Source: Kitagawia praeruptora (taxonomy: Eukaryota > Streptophyta > Magnoliopsida > Apiales > Apiaceae). From it: a stretch of DNA of 64,000 nucleotides. This document shows, piece after piece, positions 22,197 through 32,607 of this stretch. A program made the translations under genes and the position numbers. Location: contig CM075350.1 in the NCBI GenBank assembly GCA_037693485.1, positions 60,616,001-60,680,000 of the forward strand, given 5' to 3'. The notes beneath the pieces are model-generated. The model was not told the origin of the DNA, ran no database searches, and was given only the letters and a program-made list of their open reading frames with translations. Within the stretch, counting starts at the first letter, position 1; every line of letters begins with the position of its first letter.

Positions 22197-23259
22197 TGTC
22201 AAACAAAATAAAAAAGTAATAAATAATTTTTGAACATTTTTTTATTAAATAAAAAATTTAAAAATTATTCTACAAGTGTATTTCTCAACTAATTGAAAAT
22301 CTTTTTTTAAATGATTAAGAAATAAAATCCATTTAGTAATATAAATGATTAAATGAGATTTATTAATTATAATAATATGTTCATTTTCAACCATCTAAAA
22401 AAAATCCTAACCACTTAAAAACTTTAAAAGACAAAAAAAAAATTAGATTAAAAAATTGTCACGTATAATTGAATATACTTGAAAGTTGAATTATGATATG
22501 TAAATCAATAATTTTTGAAAATAAATAAATATTATTATATATTTTTTGGCTTTTGGTGGAAACATCGAGCAATATTGCATGTATATATAATTAAATTATA
22601 AATGGTATAATGTGTATACCATAATGACAAAATTTTAAAAACAAAATCTACTTTTAATTTTGTGAGAAGTGAAAATAAAAGTGAATATAACTCATATTTT
22701 AAAATAAATGGATAATTTATAATATAGTAAATATTACTTTGCTAAAATTATAATATTATACATTTAGCAAAAATGTTATTTCATGTTACTGATCCAAGTA
22801 GAGAATACAAAAATAATATTAAATATTAAATACTCAAAAAACAATCAAATTTTATATTACTCAATTGAGTATTTATTTTTGCATTATAACTATACTTTTA
22901 CAAACTTATTAATGACATTTATTTAGTTTCAATGATAATTCAAAATTGATACAACATAATTGAAACCAAATTTTTTTGATCCGACAATATCCAAGCCGAA
23001 AAGATCCGAACCGAATTTTATCTGATCTTAATCTGAAATTTATCCGATTTTAATCTGAAATCAACCCGATCCAAAACTAGATCCGAGCCGAACTGAAACC
23101 GATTAAAATTTTGTAAAACCGATACTATACCGGAAACGAATTAGATCCGATCCGATCCGAATTGTATCAAAATATATCAAAATCAAAAATTGATCCGATC
23201 CGAAATTGATCCAATCCGAAACCGATCCGGTTATCCGATTTGCCAGGTCTAGTTCCAAT

Positions 23260-23648
23260 CATCATTTTTTTCATTTCCCAGACCTTTATTATCCCCTTCA
23301 TTAATTAAGTTTCCTTTACTTTCTCTACCTCTTTTTTATTTACCAATTTTTCAATAAAATCAAGATCTATTCCTTTTTGGGTGAAATCTTGTTGAGTACC
23401 TTGTTATAAGCTTGTTAGTCGTGTCCATTTTTCCATTTTTTTGAGATGTTAATGTACTATGTTGTGATGTTTTGTGTGTATTGTTACGGGTTCGGTAGTT
23501 TTTCTGAGAAGAATTTATATGCTATTTTGAGAGATCTATAAGGTTCGTATCAAATCTGGGACGGTGATGAATATCGTAAGAGTTCAATTTTCACAACAAA
23601 CAATTAGTCATACTTAGAGGACATTTGTTGCTCTTATATCAGTTAATG
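23260..23648. other. Unique-looking sequence left of the Tat element insertion
   Basis: It lies between the hAT element and the Tat TSD. It continues at 48374 on the far side of the Tat element. I see no TE terminus. A pyrimidine-rich stretch at 23280-23350 resembles a plant 5' leader, but no gene could be recognised. Confidence 0.4.
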
Positions 23649-23653
23649 TAACT

Positions 23654-24387
23654 TGTTATGCCCAAATCTGGCATGGCAGCTAAATTGATTTGATTGGCTA
23701 AATTAAAGGCTCATAATCTATGATGGGCCTAGAAGATAGCAATTGGGTCACTAAAGACCACTACAGGAATCAGCCCAGCATAGCTACAGGGCCACCTCGT
23801 TCTTGATCCTTTCCTAGGGATCGCCTCGCAAGCATATCCCGTCAAGGGATCGCTTCACGCTATCATCATATCTACAAACTATGTTGGGATCGTTGTCTCA
23901 CTCTTTATTGGAAGGCTCATGGCCAGACCCAAGGTCGCATGAGTAGCCGGACGCAAGGGATCGCTTCGCATGGCCAGATCCCTCGAGGTCACATGCTAGG
24001 TCCTGATTGATCCTCTATTGGCCAATTCTATCCGTTCGAGATCATGGGCTTACATCGCTGGGTCATGGATCACGGATAGGGTTGATGATTCACTGCCACA
24101 TCAGCCCTAAATGAGTGGGCTTGGACTTTGGCTTATCTCTTAAAACCCTAGCCCGCCTAGGTAACTTGCTCTCCAAGAACTACGTTAGGCTTGATCCCTA
24201 TAAATAGGGTACATAGGCACCTTGATACGGATGAGAAACAGTTTACCTGAAAACACCTATCAAGTTCAGCCACACCTATACACACAAAACCCTAATCCCT
24301 ATTCTTCTTATAACAAAATATCCGTATTTTGCTCCGTAAATCCAGTAACCTCCAAAAATATTGTTATTCAATAGTCTCCCTATAACA
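23654..24387 (+). repeat. 5' LTR of the Tat-type element
   Basis: It is 734 bp and TG...CA bounded. A clear TATA box, CTATAAATAG, is at 24199-24208, about 180 bp before the LTR end. It is rich in GGGATCGC words (GGGATCGCCTCGC, GGGATCGCTTC) in the centre. It matches 47640-48373 with about 20 substitutions and no length change. Confidence 0.93.
24199..24208 (+). promoter_or_regulatory. TATA box of the Tat LTR promoter
   Basis: CTATAAATAG fits the plant TATA consensus well and is conserved in the right LTR (48184-48193). Genomic RNA would start about 30 bases downstream. Confidence 0.75.
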
Positions 24388-24389
24388 TT

Positions 24390-24406
24390 TGGCGCTAGAA
24401 GGAGGG
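24390..24406 (+). other. Primer binding site of the Tat-type element
   Basis: TGGCGCTAGAAGGAGGG begins two bases after the left LTR, where the primer site must be. The matching tRNA cannot be named with certainty from memory; it is not the initiator Met tRNA used by the other two elements. Confidence 0.75.
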
Positions 24407-24433
24407 GCCCGTCAGTCATTGATTGGGAGAACG

Positions 24434-26650
24434 ATGACTAAATCACACAAGAAGAAAAATGGGGAAGGAGAGACTCCGGGATCGCATAGGAGAAATAAGG
24501 GCGAACCCCAGAAGAGGAATCTACCAGAGAGCGAGGCGCGTAATGAGGGGATCGAGGATGAGTTTGAGAAGGAGCAGACACCCCCTCAAACACCCCCTGT
24601 TGTCCAACAAGTAGCTTTAACTGGCGAAGTCATGTCATTTTTGAAAGGCCTCGGTGATCAAATGATCGAGGTAAAGGAAAAGGTGGCTAAGATGGAGAAG
24701 CGGCATAGTTCTAGAGGCTTCAAGAGGAATACAAGGACAGGGGATCGAACTCATCAAGCAGAAAGTAGCAAGGGTCCCACCAAGAAATTGATTGGGGACT
24801 TTGATGATGTGGTGACAGACCAAACGAACCCTGACTGGAATGAGGAGGAAGCTACTATGGATAAGGAGGGGTCGAAGGCGAAGCCCGCCTCATCTGAAGG
24901 AAGATCCGTTAGTGTCTTTGACCGAGTTGGAAAGAAACTCAGCGAGCACGATCTCCGTCTCAAGTTGTTAAAGCTCAAAACTAACAAGGATGGATGATCT
25001 AAAAATAAAAGCAAAGGCACTTCTCGACCTTTGTCTCCTCGACGAGATCGCGAGCGGTCACATCGTCGCGATGACAGACCCCCCCTCTCCTCGTCAAGAG
25101 CGTGAGCGGTCCCATCATCGCGATGACAGACCCCCATCTCATCGAGATAGTGAGCGATCCCAACACCGAGAGGAGGAACGCAAGAAGAAGGATCATAGAA
25201 ATGATCAAGAAGAGTCTAGCATCCCAAAGAAGACTCATTCTCATCATGCGAGCACTGGAGAAAAGAAGGATGGAGATAAAGAGGTCAGGATCGGGGATTA
25301 TAAGCTGGAGGAGTTGAAAAAGGCATTGGACGCGATGAATAATGAGAAAGGGATTTTCAGCAATATGGGCTCCTCCTCACCCTTCACTCATAAAATTCGC
25401 ACTGCCCCATTACCTGCAGTGTTTCGAGGTCATCATTCAGACATGACCTATAATGGAGAGACTGATCCAGCCGAGTTCGTTATTCGATTCAATAATGAGA
25501 TGGACGTGTATCAAGTATCACAATTGGCGAGGTGTAGGTTATTTGCAGCTTCGCTAAGGGGAAGTGCCCAGCAATGGTTTTCAAAGCTAGGATTCCTAGT
25601 CGTCATAGATTCTTGGGAACAGTTCGTGGACATCTTCATCAAACAGTTCCAATCTTCAATGCTCTATGCACCTCCCGTGTCCACATTGGCAAACATAAAG
25701 CAGAAGGAAGGAGAAACTCTGCATGATTACTTTAAGAGGTTCAATGCTGAAGTGCCTCGCGTGCGAGGTGCAAATGACGAGGCTGTAAAAAATTTCCTCA
25801 TTGTTGGAGTGAGGGAAGGGACTGAATTTTGGAAGAAGTTACAAGAACAAACCCCTAGCACGCTTTCTGAATTGCATAGGGTCGCTGAGCCTTTCAAGCG
25901 CGTTGAGAAGTCACTTGCAGATTTGAAGAAGAATAATGAAAGGAGTAGCAGTTGGAGTAGGAACAGGAGAGTAAAAAGAAAGGACTCAAGAAGTCCGAGG
26001 CGAAGACGGGATCGAAGTCGAAGCCCCAGCCCAAAAAAGAGAGAACGCGATCCTTTGAGGCGATCCCCTCCTCGAGCTCGTCCTGCGAAGAGTGAAGACA
26101 AATTTATTCCTCTGGTCGCCCTAATTGATCACATCTACGAAGTCAATGCAAACAAGGGGGTATTTAAGAGGCCTCCACAGATGGGTCCGAAGGGAACTGC
26201 AGACACTAGCAGATATTGTGCCTTTCATGAACAAACAGGGCATGATACAACGACTTGCCGGGAGCTCAAACAGCAAGTAGATCAGTTAATTCGTGATGGA
26301 AAGTTAATTGAGTGGGTAGTTTGCGAGGTGAAGAAACATAATCCCAAGTCTGGCCTTGGTTATAATCAAGCTCCACCACCTGAACAAAATCCAGTCGTTC
26401 AAGAAAGGGAAACGCGAGGCGGAAGTATCCATGTGATAATTGGTGGACCCCACCTCGGGGGAGACAGTAACAAAGCTAGGGAGATATACGCACGCGAAGC
26501 TCAAGGGCGACCCCTCACTAATGTTCATCACCTGCAGGAGCGACCCCCAAAGCTCTTCAAGGGGGAAGATACGAATATCATGTTCACTGAAGAAGATGCA
26601 AAGTGGGTCCACCACCCTCACTCAGATGCCCTCGTTGTCCGAATTCGCAT
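24434..26650 (+). pseudogene. gag: Tat gag (capsid and nucleocapsid), broken near its N-terminus
   Basis: The first ATG in the Gag frame is at 24434 (MTKSHKKKNGEG). That frame meets TGA at 24995 and then shifts near a C-run at about 25079-25086 into the frame used from there to 28328. The N-terminus is charged and disordered, with repeated Arg/Asp/Ser words (about 25040-25200). A retrotransposon Gag (capsid) domain follows at about 25395-25860 (WFSKL, FIKQFQSSM, KQKEGETLHDYFKRFN). Then come a basic RSRSPSPKKRERD stretch and a zinc-knuckle variant CAFHEQTGHDTTTC at 26217-26258. The C-H-H-C spacing is common in Tat elements. No stop separates gag from pol. Confidence 0.85.
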
Positions 26651-29600
26651 AGGATCGCAGAATGTTCACAGGGTCCTTGTGGACAATGGAAGTGCAGTGA
26701 ATGTTCTAACATACGAGGTCTATCAGAAAATGGGGTTCGTGGATAGAGACCTTACCCCTACCGTGGGGCATCTTTACGGTTTTACTGGAGCTTCAGTCAA
26801 TGTCAAGGGCCTCATAAGGCTCCCCATCACTTTAGGGGATGAGCCCTGTATTACTACTCAGATCGCAGACTTTATGGTGGTTGATCAACCTTCAGCCTAT
26901 AATGCTATTGTAGGGAGGCCGATACTTAAAGAAATGAGGGTGGTCACTTCTATTTACCATCTCTCTATGAAGTTCCCTACCCCAAATGGAGTCGGATGCG
27001 TTAAGGGAGCACAACATGATTCTCGTGAGTGTTATAACAAGGCCCTCAAGTCAGCAGAAAGAGGGAATAATTCTATGACGGATAAGATGGAATGCGAGGA
27101 GGAAAGCAGGCCTCGCAAGACAACCTTTGTACCTCCAACAGATTGTAACATGATCTCAATTGAGGAGCTACCATCTGATTATTTTGATAATTTGGGAATT
27201 CAAGTAGGACCAGTACCAGGTGCTTTGATGATGGGAGCCTCGCAGCCAGTAATGGTTCTCCAGGAAGGGATCGTTGAAGAGGCTACGTATAGTGACAGCG
27301 AGGAGAGCCCAGAGCAGGCCGCTGTGCGAGCTCGAAAGGGAAAATGGGTTCGCAAGGAAACATCTACACTGACAGAACTGCCAAATGGAATTACACAGAC
27401 AACAATTGTTGTTAAGGAGTATGGGCACGCGGGTGCCAATCCCTGCGAGGCAGAATCAAGTCAGGCTCGTGAGTATGATCTAGACCTTGATCCTCGCATT
27501 CCAGAACATGTGGAGCGAGCCGGGGCAGCTGAAGACACAATTCCTGTCCTTGTTGATGTGCAGGACCCTTCAAAGGTGTTGAAAATAGGGTCGCAACTCA
27601 GCCCTGATTTGAGAGAAAGGCTGGTCACTTTCCTGAAGGCCAACCTTGACGTGTTCGCCTTGTCGCATGAAGATATGGTTGGGATCAATCCTAATGTGAT
27701 GTGTCATAAGCTAAATTTGGATCCAAGCAAGAAGGGAGTCAGACAGAAAAGGCGACCTATAAGTGGAGAACGAGCTGAGGCTCTCAAAGAAGAGGTGGAC
27801 AGGCTCCTCAAAGTCGGGCTCATTAGGGAATCATTCTACCCTGATTGGCTCGCGAACCCTGTCCTCGTGAAGAAGCCAAATGGAAAGTGGAGGACATGTG
27901 TAGACTTTACCGACCTCAACAAACATTGTCCCAAGGATAGTTTTCCACTACCAAGGATCGACCAGTTAGTGGATGCAACAGCAGGGCATGCACTACTTTC
28001 TTTCATGGATGCTTATTCTGGGTACAACCAAATACCCATGTATGGGCCTGATCAAGAGCACACCTCGTTCATCACGGATAGAGGCATCTATTGCTACATA
28101 GGGATGCCCTTTGGTCTCCTTAATGCTGGGGCTACCTACCAAAGGCTCGTTAATATGATGTTCGAGAAACAAATTGGCAAGACAATGGAAGTCTATGTAG
28201 ATGATATGCTGGTCAAGTCTAAGGAAGCTGGGGATCACATCTCTCACCTTGCAGAGATGTTTGATATACTAACGAAATACGAAATGAAGCTCAACCCCCA
28301 AAAGTGTGTCTTTGGAGTTAAATCTTGAAAGTTCTTAGGGTTCATTGTCAACCACAGGGGAATCGAAGCAAACCCTGCAAAAATAAAGGCTTTAATGGAC
28401 ATGCGATCCCCAAGAAGTGTGAAAGAAGTTCAGATTTTAACAGGAAGGATCGCAGCTCTCAATCGGTTTGTTTCCAAATCATCAGATAGGTGCCATGAGT
28501 TCTTTAAGGCCATTAAAAAGGTGGGAAAAAACTTTGAATGGACATCGGAATGCGAGGAGGCTTTTCAGAAAATAAAGGAACACCTGGGCTCACCACCACT
28601 TCTCTCGAAGCCCCTTAATGGCGAGGTCCTCATTGTCTACCTCGCTGTGTCTGAACACGCGATCAGTGCAGTGCTGGTACGCGAGGAGGGGAAAATTCAG
28701 TATCCAGTGAATTACATCAACAAAAGGATGCTAGATGTAGAAAAGAGATATACAAACATGGAGAAGCTCGCCTACGCCTTGGTATTGGCCTCGCGAAAAT
28801 TAAGGCCATATTTTCAGGCTCAAAAAATTGAGGTTCGCACATCTTATCCTCTAAGGCAAGTGATGCACAAACCAGAAACATCAGGAAGGCTCTTGAAGTG
28901 GACTGTGGAACTGAGCCAATTTGACATTGAATATAAGCCACGAGGGCCTCTAAAGGGTCAGGCCCTAGTAGATTTCAAACTTGAGTTTCCTCCGTACATT
29001 GAGCAAGGCTCTTGGGCTCTTGTAACGATCCCTGAAAAGGTCAATAACGAGGTCAAAACTGAGAATTCGGCCTCGTGGTGGGAACTTTACGTGGATGGTG
29101 CTTCTAATAAGGAAGGAGCTGAAGCAGGGATCGAACTTGTTACTCCCGAGGGTCGCAAGATACGAAGTGCAGTTCATTTCATGTTTGGAGCATCTAACAA
29201 TGCAGCTGAATACGAGGCCCTGATCATTGGTCTCAAACTTGCAATTGAAATGAAAATTGAAAACCTTAATGCATACAGTGATTCTATGCTGGTCACCGGC
29301 CAGATTGGGTGCAGTTGACAAGCCAGGGGCCCTCAAATCGAACTCTATCTGCGATGTGTGCTGAGATTGATGAAATCATTCAAACAAGTCAAGGTGGAAT
29401 TTATCAGGAGGGCAAAAAATCAGGGTGCTGATGTCCTAGCAAAATTGGGCTCGCGTCGCGAAGCCACATTACTTGGGGTTATACCATTGGAAATTCAAAC
29501 GAAGCCTAGTGTCCCTGAAGAGTTTATTATGGAAGTAGCGAGCTCAGAATCAACATGGATGACCCCTATATGGGAGTATGTGAAGAATGGGATTCTACCT

Positions 29601-30791
29601 CAGGACAAAAAGGAAGCAAGGAAGGTTAAATATCAGGCTGCTCGCTATGTTATTTATGACGAGGCCCTATATCGAAGAGGGTTCAATACTCCACTCTTAA
29701 GGTGTGTAGATGGCGATGAATTTAACTATATTATGAGGGAGGTACATGAAGGAATATGTGGCAATCACTCGGGGGGTAGTTCGTTGGCCCAAAAGATTCT
29801 TCTCCAAGGGTCCTATTGGCCCACACCAAAAAGGGATGCATTTGAGTTTTCCAGAAAATGCGATGCCTGTCAGAGGATCGCTAACTTCAGCAACGCACCG
29901 GTCTCTCAACTCACTTCGCTCACGAGCCCATGGTCCTTCGCTATGTGGGGGATTGATCTAATTGGGGAATTACCCAAAGCTAAAGGGGGAGTTAAGTACG
30001 CAGTGGTGGCTATCGATTATTTCACCAAGTGGGCCGAGGCTGAGCCACTTGCAACAATCACTGCCAAGAAGCTAAAGGACTTCGTATACAGAGCAATCGT
30101 GTGTCGCTATGGGATCCCTTATCAACTCATATCAGATAATGGGAAACAATTTGACAGCAAGGAGATGAAGGAATTCTGTAAGAATTTGGGGATCAAGAAA
30201 AGTTTTTCAGCTGTTAGCCACCCTCAAACAAATGGTCAAACTGAGGCTATCAACAAAATAATCAAGCATACTTTGAAGGCGAAGCTAGAAGAAAGCAAGG
30301 GTAATTGGCCTGAAGAGTTACCAAGGGTCTTGTGGTCATACAACACGACCCCAAGGTCTACTACTGGAGAGACCCCATTTTCTCTGACTTATGGATGCGA
30401 GGCTATGGTCCCAGTGGAGGTTGGCTCAGGATCGTTTAGAAGGGAACACTATGACCCTGAGTCTAATAAAGTCAATCATAGGCTCTATCTGGATATGATT
30501 GAAGAAACAAGAAGCGAGGCCCAGCTACGCCTCGCAGCTTACCAACAAAGGACCGCAAGGTACTACAATGGAAAGGTCAAGGTGCGATCCCTACGTACAG
30601 GTGACCTAGTACTCAGAAGGGTCATGCCTAACACTAGGGTCCTGGGTCATGGAGTTTTCGATGCTAATTGGGAAGGACCCTACAAGATCTATGCAACTCT
30701 GTCAGAAGGAACCTACTATCTCACTGATATGGAAGACAAGGATATTCCGCGAGCCTGGAACGCGGAACATTTGAGAAAATACTATCAGTAA
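26651..30791 (+). pseudogene. pol: Tat pol (protease, RT, two RNase H domains, integrase), broken by two stops
   Basis: One frame runs to TAA at 30789, interrupted by TGA at 28326 and TGA at 29316. Protease: VLVDNGSAVNVL, active site D-N-G at 26682. Reverse transcriptase: PVLVKKPNGKWRTCVDF at about 27858 and YVDD at 28194-28205. The first RNase H (about 28540-28980) has lost much of its active site (VYLAVSEHAISAVL instead of a D-A-S box). A second, archaeal-type RNase H follows (WELYVDGASNKEG, AAEYEAL, YSDSMLV; 29076-29300). Integrase: H/H/C/C region at about 29740-29870, catalytic D at 29955, D at 30135, E at 30243 (35 residues apart), and a C-terminal basic domain. RT before integrase and two RNase H domains define Ty3-gypsy Tat. 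Confidence 0.92.
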
Positions 30792-31423
30792 AGGTTTCGC
30801 TTCTGGTAGCTTCTGGTACCCCTTTATGATGTAATGACTCTAGGGCCTCGCCCCTACAATTCAACTTTAGGGCCTCACCCCTACCTTGTATTATATGAAG
30901 ACATTTCTACTTATCAACTTTAGGGCCTCGTCCCTACTATGGCAATAAATGAGTTCGTTTACATTCATTATTGTTTGTTTAAATTTTTGCATTCAAACTT
31001 CACTTGTTTGTTTGTTAAAATTTCACATCTTAAAGGACTTGCTCAGCGCAACAATGCGAGGTTACTCCCCTTCAGACAACAATCTACTGAATCAAAATTA
31101 CTTACAACGATGCAACCCCCAACGGTTCGCACCAAGCGATCTCACTTACTACAAGCAAAAGGAATCTAAACTAATAAAGACAGTCTACATGAAGAATTAC
31201 ACAAATGGAAAACACAACACTATTATGAAGACAAATAATATGGAAGCACAGGCAAGTATATTGGAAACATAGAGGAAATTAAAGTTAATATGAGTCGCTA
31301 TACGATCCCAAATGACTTGCAGTTACCAGAATTAAGCAAAAGAATATAATTACATTTTGCGAGGTATTCAAAGGGTACCTGCATCCCTAGTTCAAGAACT
31401 CAAAACAACAATGGTTACAAGAA
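30792..31423 (+). other. Spacer after Tat pol with three AGGGCCTCGCCCCTAC repeats
   Basis: Three near-identical words, AGGGCCTCGCCCCTAC and variants, occur at about 30842, 30871 and 30921, spaced 30 to 50 bp apart. The rest is AT-rich and has no convincing coding frame. The spacer is also the region into which the antisense transcript would end, so a minus-strand polyadenylation signal may lie here. Confidence 0.55.
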
Positions 31424-32343
31424 TTATGGAGCAGTCTTGTCTTGAGCAGCTTTAGCGGCCTCCTCCGCGACCCTGGCCTCCTCTGCAAGCTTCGCCTCTT
31501 CAGCGGCGTCCTCCTCTACGATCTCTTGCTTGAGAAGCTCGGCATAGTCAGCATTGCCTGGTCCAAGTTGATCCCAGTCAAAGTCGGGGATCATTCGAAT
31601 GAATCCCTTCATAAAGGTGACTTGACCCTTGGCCAAAAATTTCTCTTCAGCAGTCGCCAGCGAAGCCTGTGCAGCAGCCAGATCGCTCTTAAGCTTTGTA
31701 ATCTCCTCATCTTTCTTCTTCACAGCCTCCTCGCTGGACTGCTGCAGTTCCTTAAGAGATTTTTCAAATTCATTTCTTTCCCTACGAGCAGCTTTTAAGT
31801 CTGTGCGGATCTGAGCAGTGTCTTGGGAGAGTTTTTTCTTAAAAGTCTCCTCCAGGGATCGTTTATCCTCAACCTTTTGGAATTCAAGTACCTTGTTCTT
31901 CTTGTCAAGTTGGAAAAAATTCTTGGTATGCGCAGCCTGGCGGATGAAAGCTTCTGCGAGGCACTTTGTCAGAGCATTGGCATTTTCTTCTGGGGTCGCC
32001 TTCCACCAGTTGGAAGTCTCAGCCTCCTTCGTATACTTCTCTCCCAACGCAGCAAACAGATGCTGAGAGGGGGTAGCAGCAACGACCCCAGAGGGTAGTT
32101 GGGAAAGCCCGTCTGATTGTCCATCCTTTCTTGCCCGCTTGAGAGGGGTCTGCTCAGCAAGGTCTAGAACTTGATTCCCAGCGAGGCTAGTTTGAGGAGG
32201 CGGATCGTTGATCACCTTTTGTAGAGGAGCCGTTGGTTTGGAAGGAGCAGGAGCTTTTAGTGCAGAGGCTGCCTTCGAAGCTGAATTTTTCATGGCACCT
32301 GGTTGGAGGAAGGGAGGAATTTGACCGGTTTTGTTCGACATGC
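31424..32343 (-). CDS. Antisense gene of the Tat element, last exon (coiled-coil C-terminal half)
   Basis: On the minus strand, the exon opens at 32343 after the splice acceptor TTTCTTTGTACAG and runs to TAA at 31424-31426. Its two first bases complete the codon left by the upstream exon, so the frame is in phase. It encodes a Pro/Ala-rich linker, then a long coiled coil (for example RRERNEFEKSLKELQQSSEE, LKSDLAAAQASLATAEEKF) and an acidic Ala/Glu-rich tail. No stop or frameshift is seen within the exon. Antisense genes in this position are known for Tat-lineage elements; function unknown. Confidence 0.75.
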
Positions 32344-32490
32344 CTGTACAAAGAAAAGAGGACAAGTTAAAAACAGATTAGCAAGGTACAACAAAGTAAA
32401 TGCGGGGACAAGTAACACGCATGTATGTAGGTGTAAAAATATGCGATGCAATATACAACAATTAAGGATTGTGTCACTGTTAAGAAATAC
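32344..32490 (-). other. Intron of the antisense gene
   Basis: On the minus strand the donor GTATTT begins at 32490 and the acceptor ...TTCTTTGTACAG ends at 32344, giving a 147-bp AT/T-rich intron with a pyrimidine tract. Reading through it meets a stop three codons after the donor, whereas splicing joins a phase-1 codon correctly. That agreement is the main evidence. Confidence 0.75.
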
Positions 32491-32607
32491 CCTCATTGTT
32501 AACTATTTCAACATGAGAAGAGGAGGCCTCTTCTCGCAATTTTCTTTTCCGCGAGGACCGCTTCGCGGTGGAAGGCCCCACTTCAGGAGTAGATCCTACT
32601 CCCTCCT
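32491..32607 (-). pseudogene. Antisense gene, exon piece between the intron and the nested insertion
   Basis: The minus-strand frame coming from 45540 on the other side of the nested element continues here from 32602 to the donor at 32491, with no stop. 32603-32607 is the duplicated target site CTCCT. The 37 codons are basic and Ser-rich (KRSSRKRKL), possibly a nuclear localisation signal. The nested element inserted into this exon and separates it from the N-terminal part by 12.9 kb. Confidence 0.7.

Larger units (their letters stand above)
19359..23251. mobile_element. Non-autonomous hAT-type element, 3.9 kb, with nested insertions
   Basis: The ends are TAGACCAGACAAAT and, inverted, TAGACCTGGCAAAT (12 of 14 match), flanked by the 8-bp direct repeat GTTCCAAT (19351-19358 and 23252-23259). 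Both subterminal regions (19380-19620 and 22970-23240) repeat ATCCGA/TCGGAT words in opposite orientation, a typical arrangement for transposase binding sites. The interior is AT-rich and non-coding. It holds a Stowaway-like MITE, a four-copy tandem array and a CACTA terminus. No hAT transposase is visible. Confidence 0.82.

Noticed and set aside
24754..25247. Minus-strand open frames opposite Tat gag
   Set aside because: They mirror the Arg/Ser/Asp-rich coding repeats of gag; no splice or promoter signals as in the real antisense gene.
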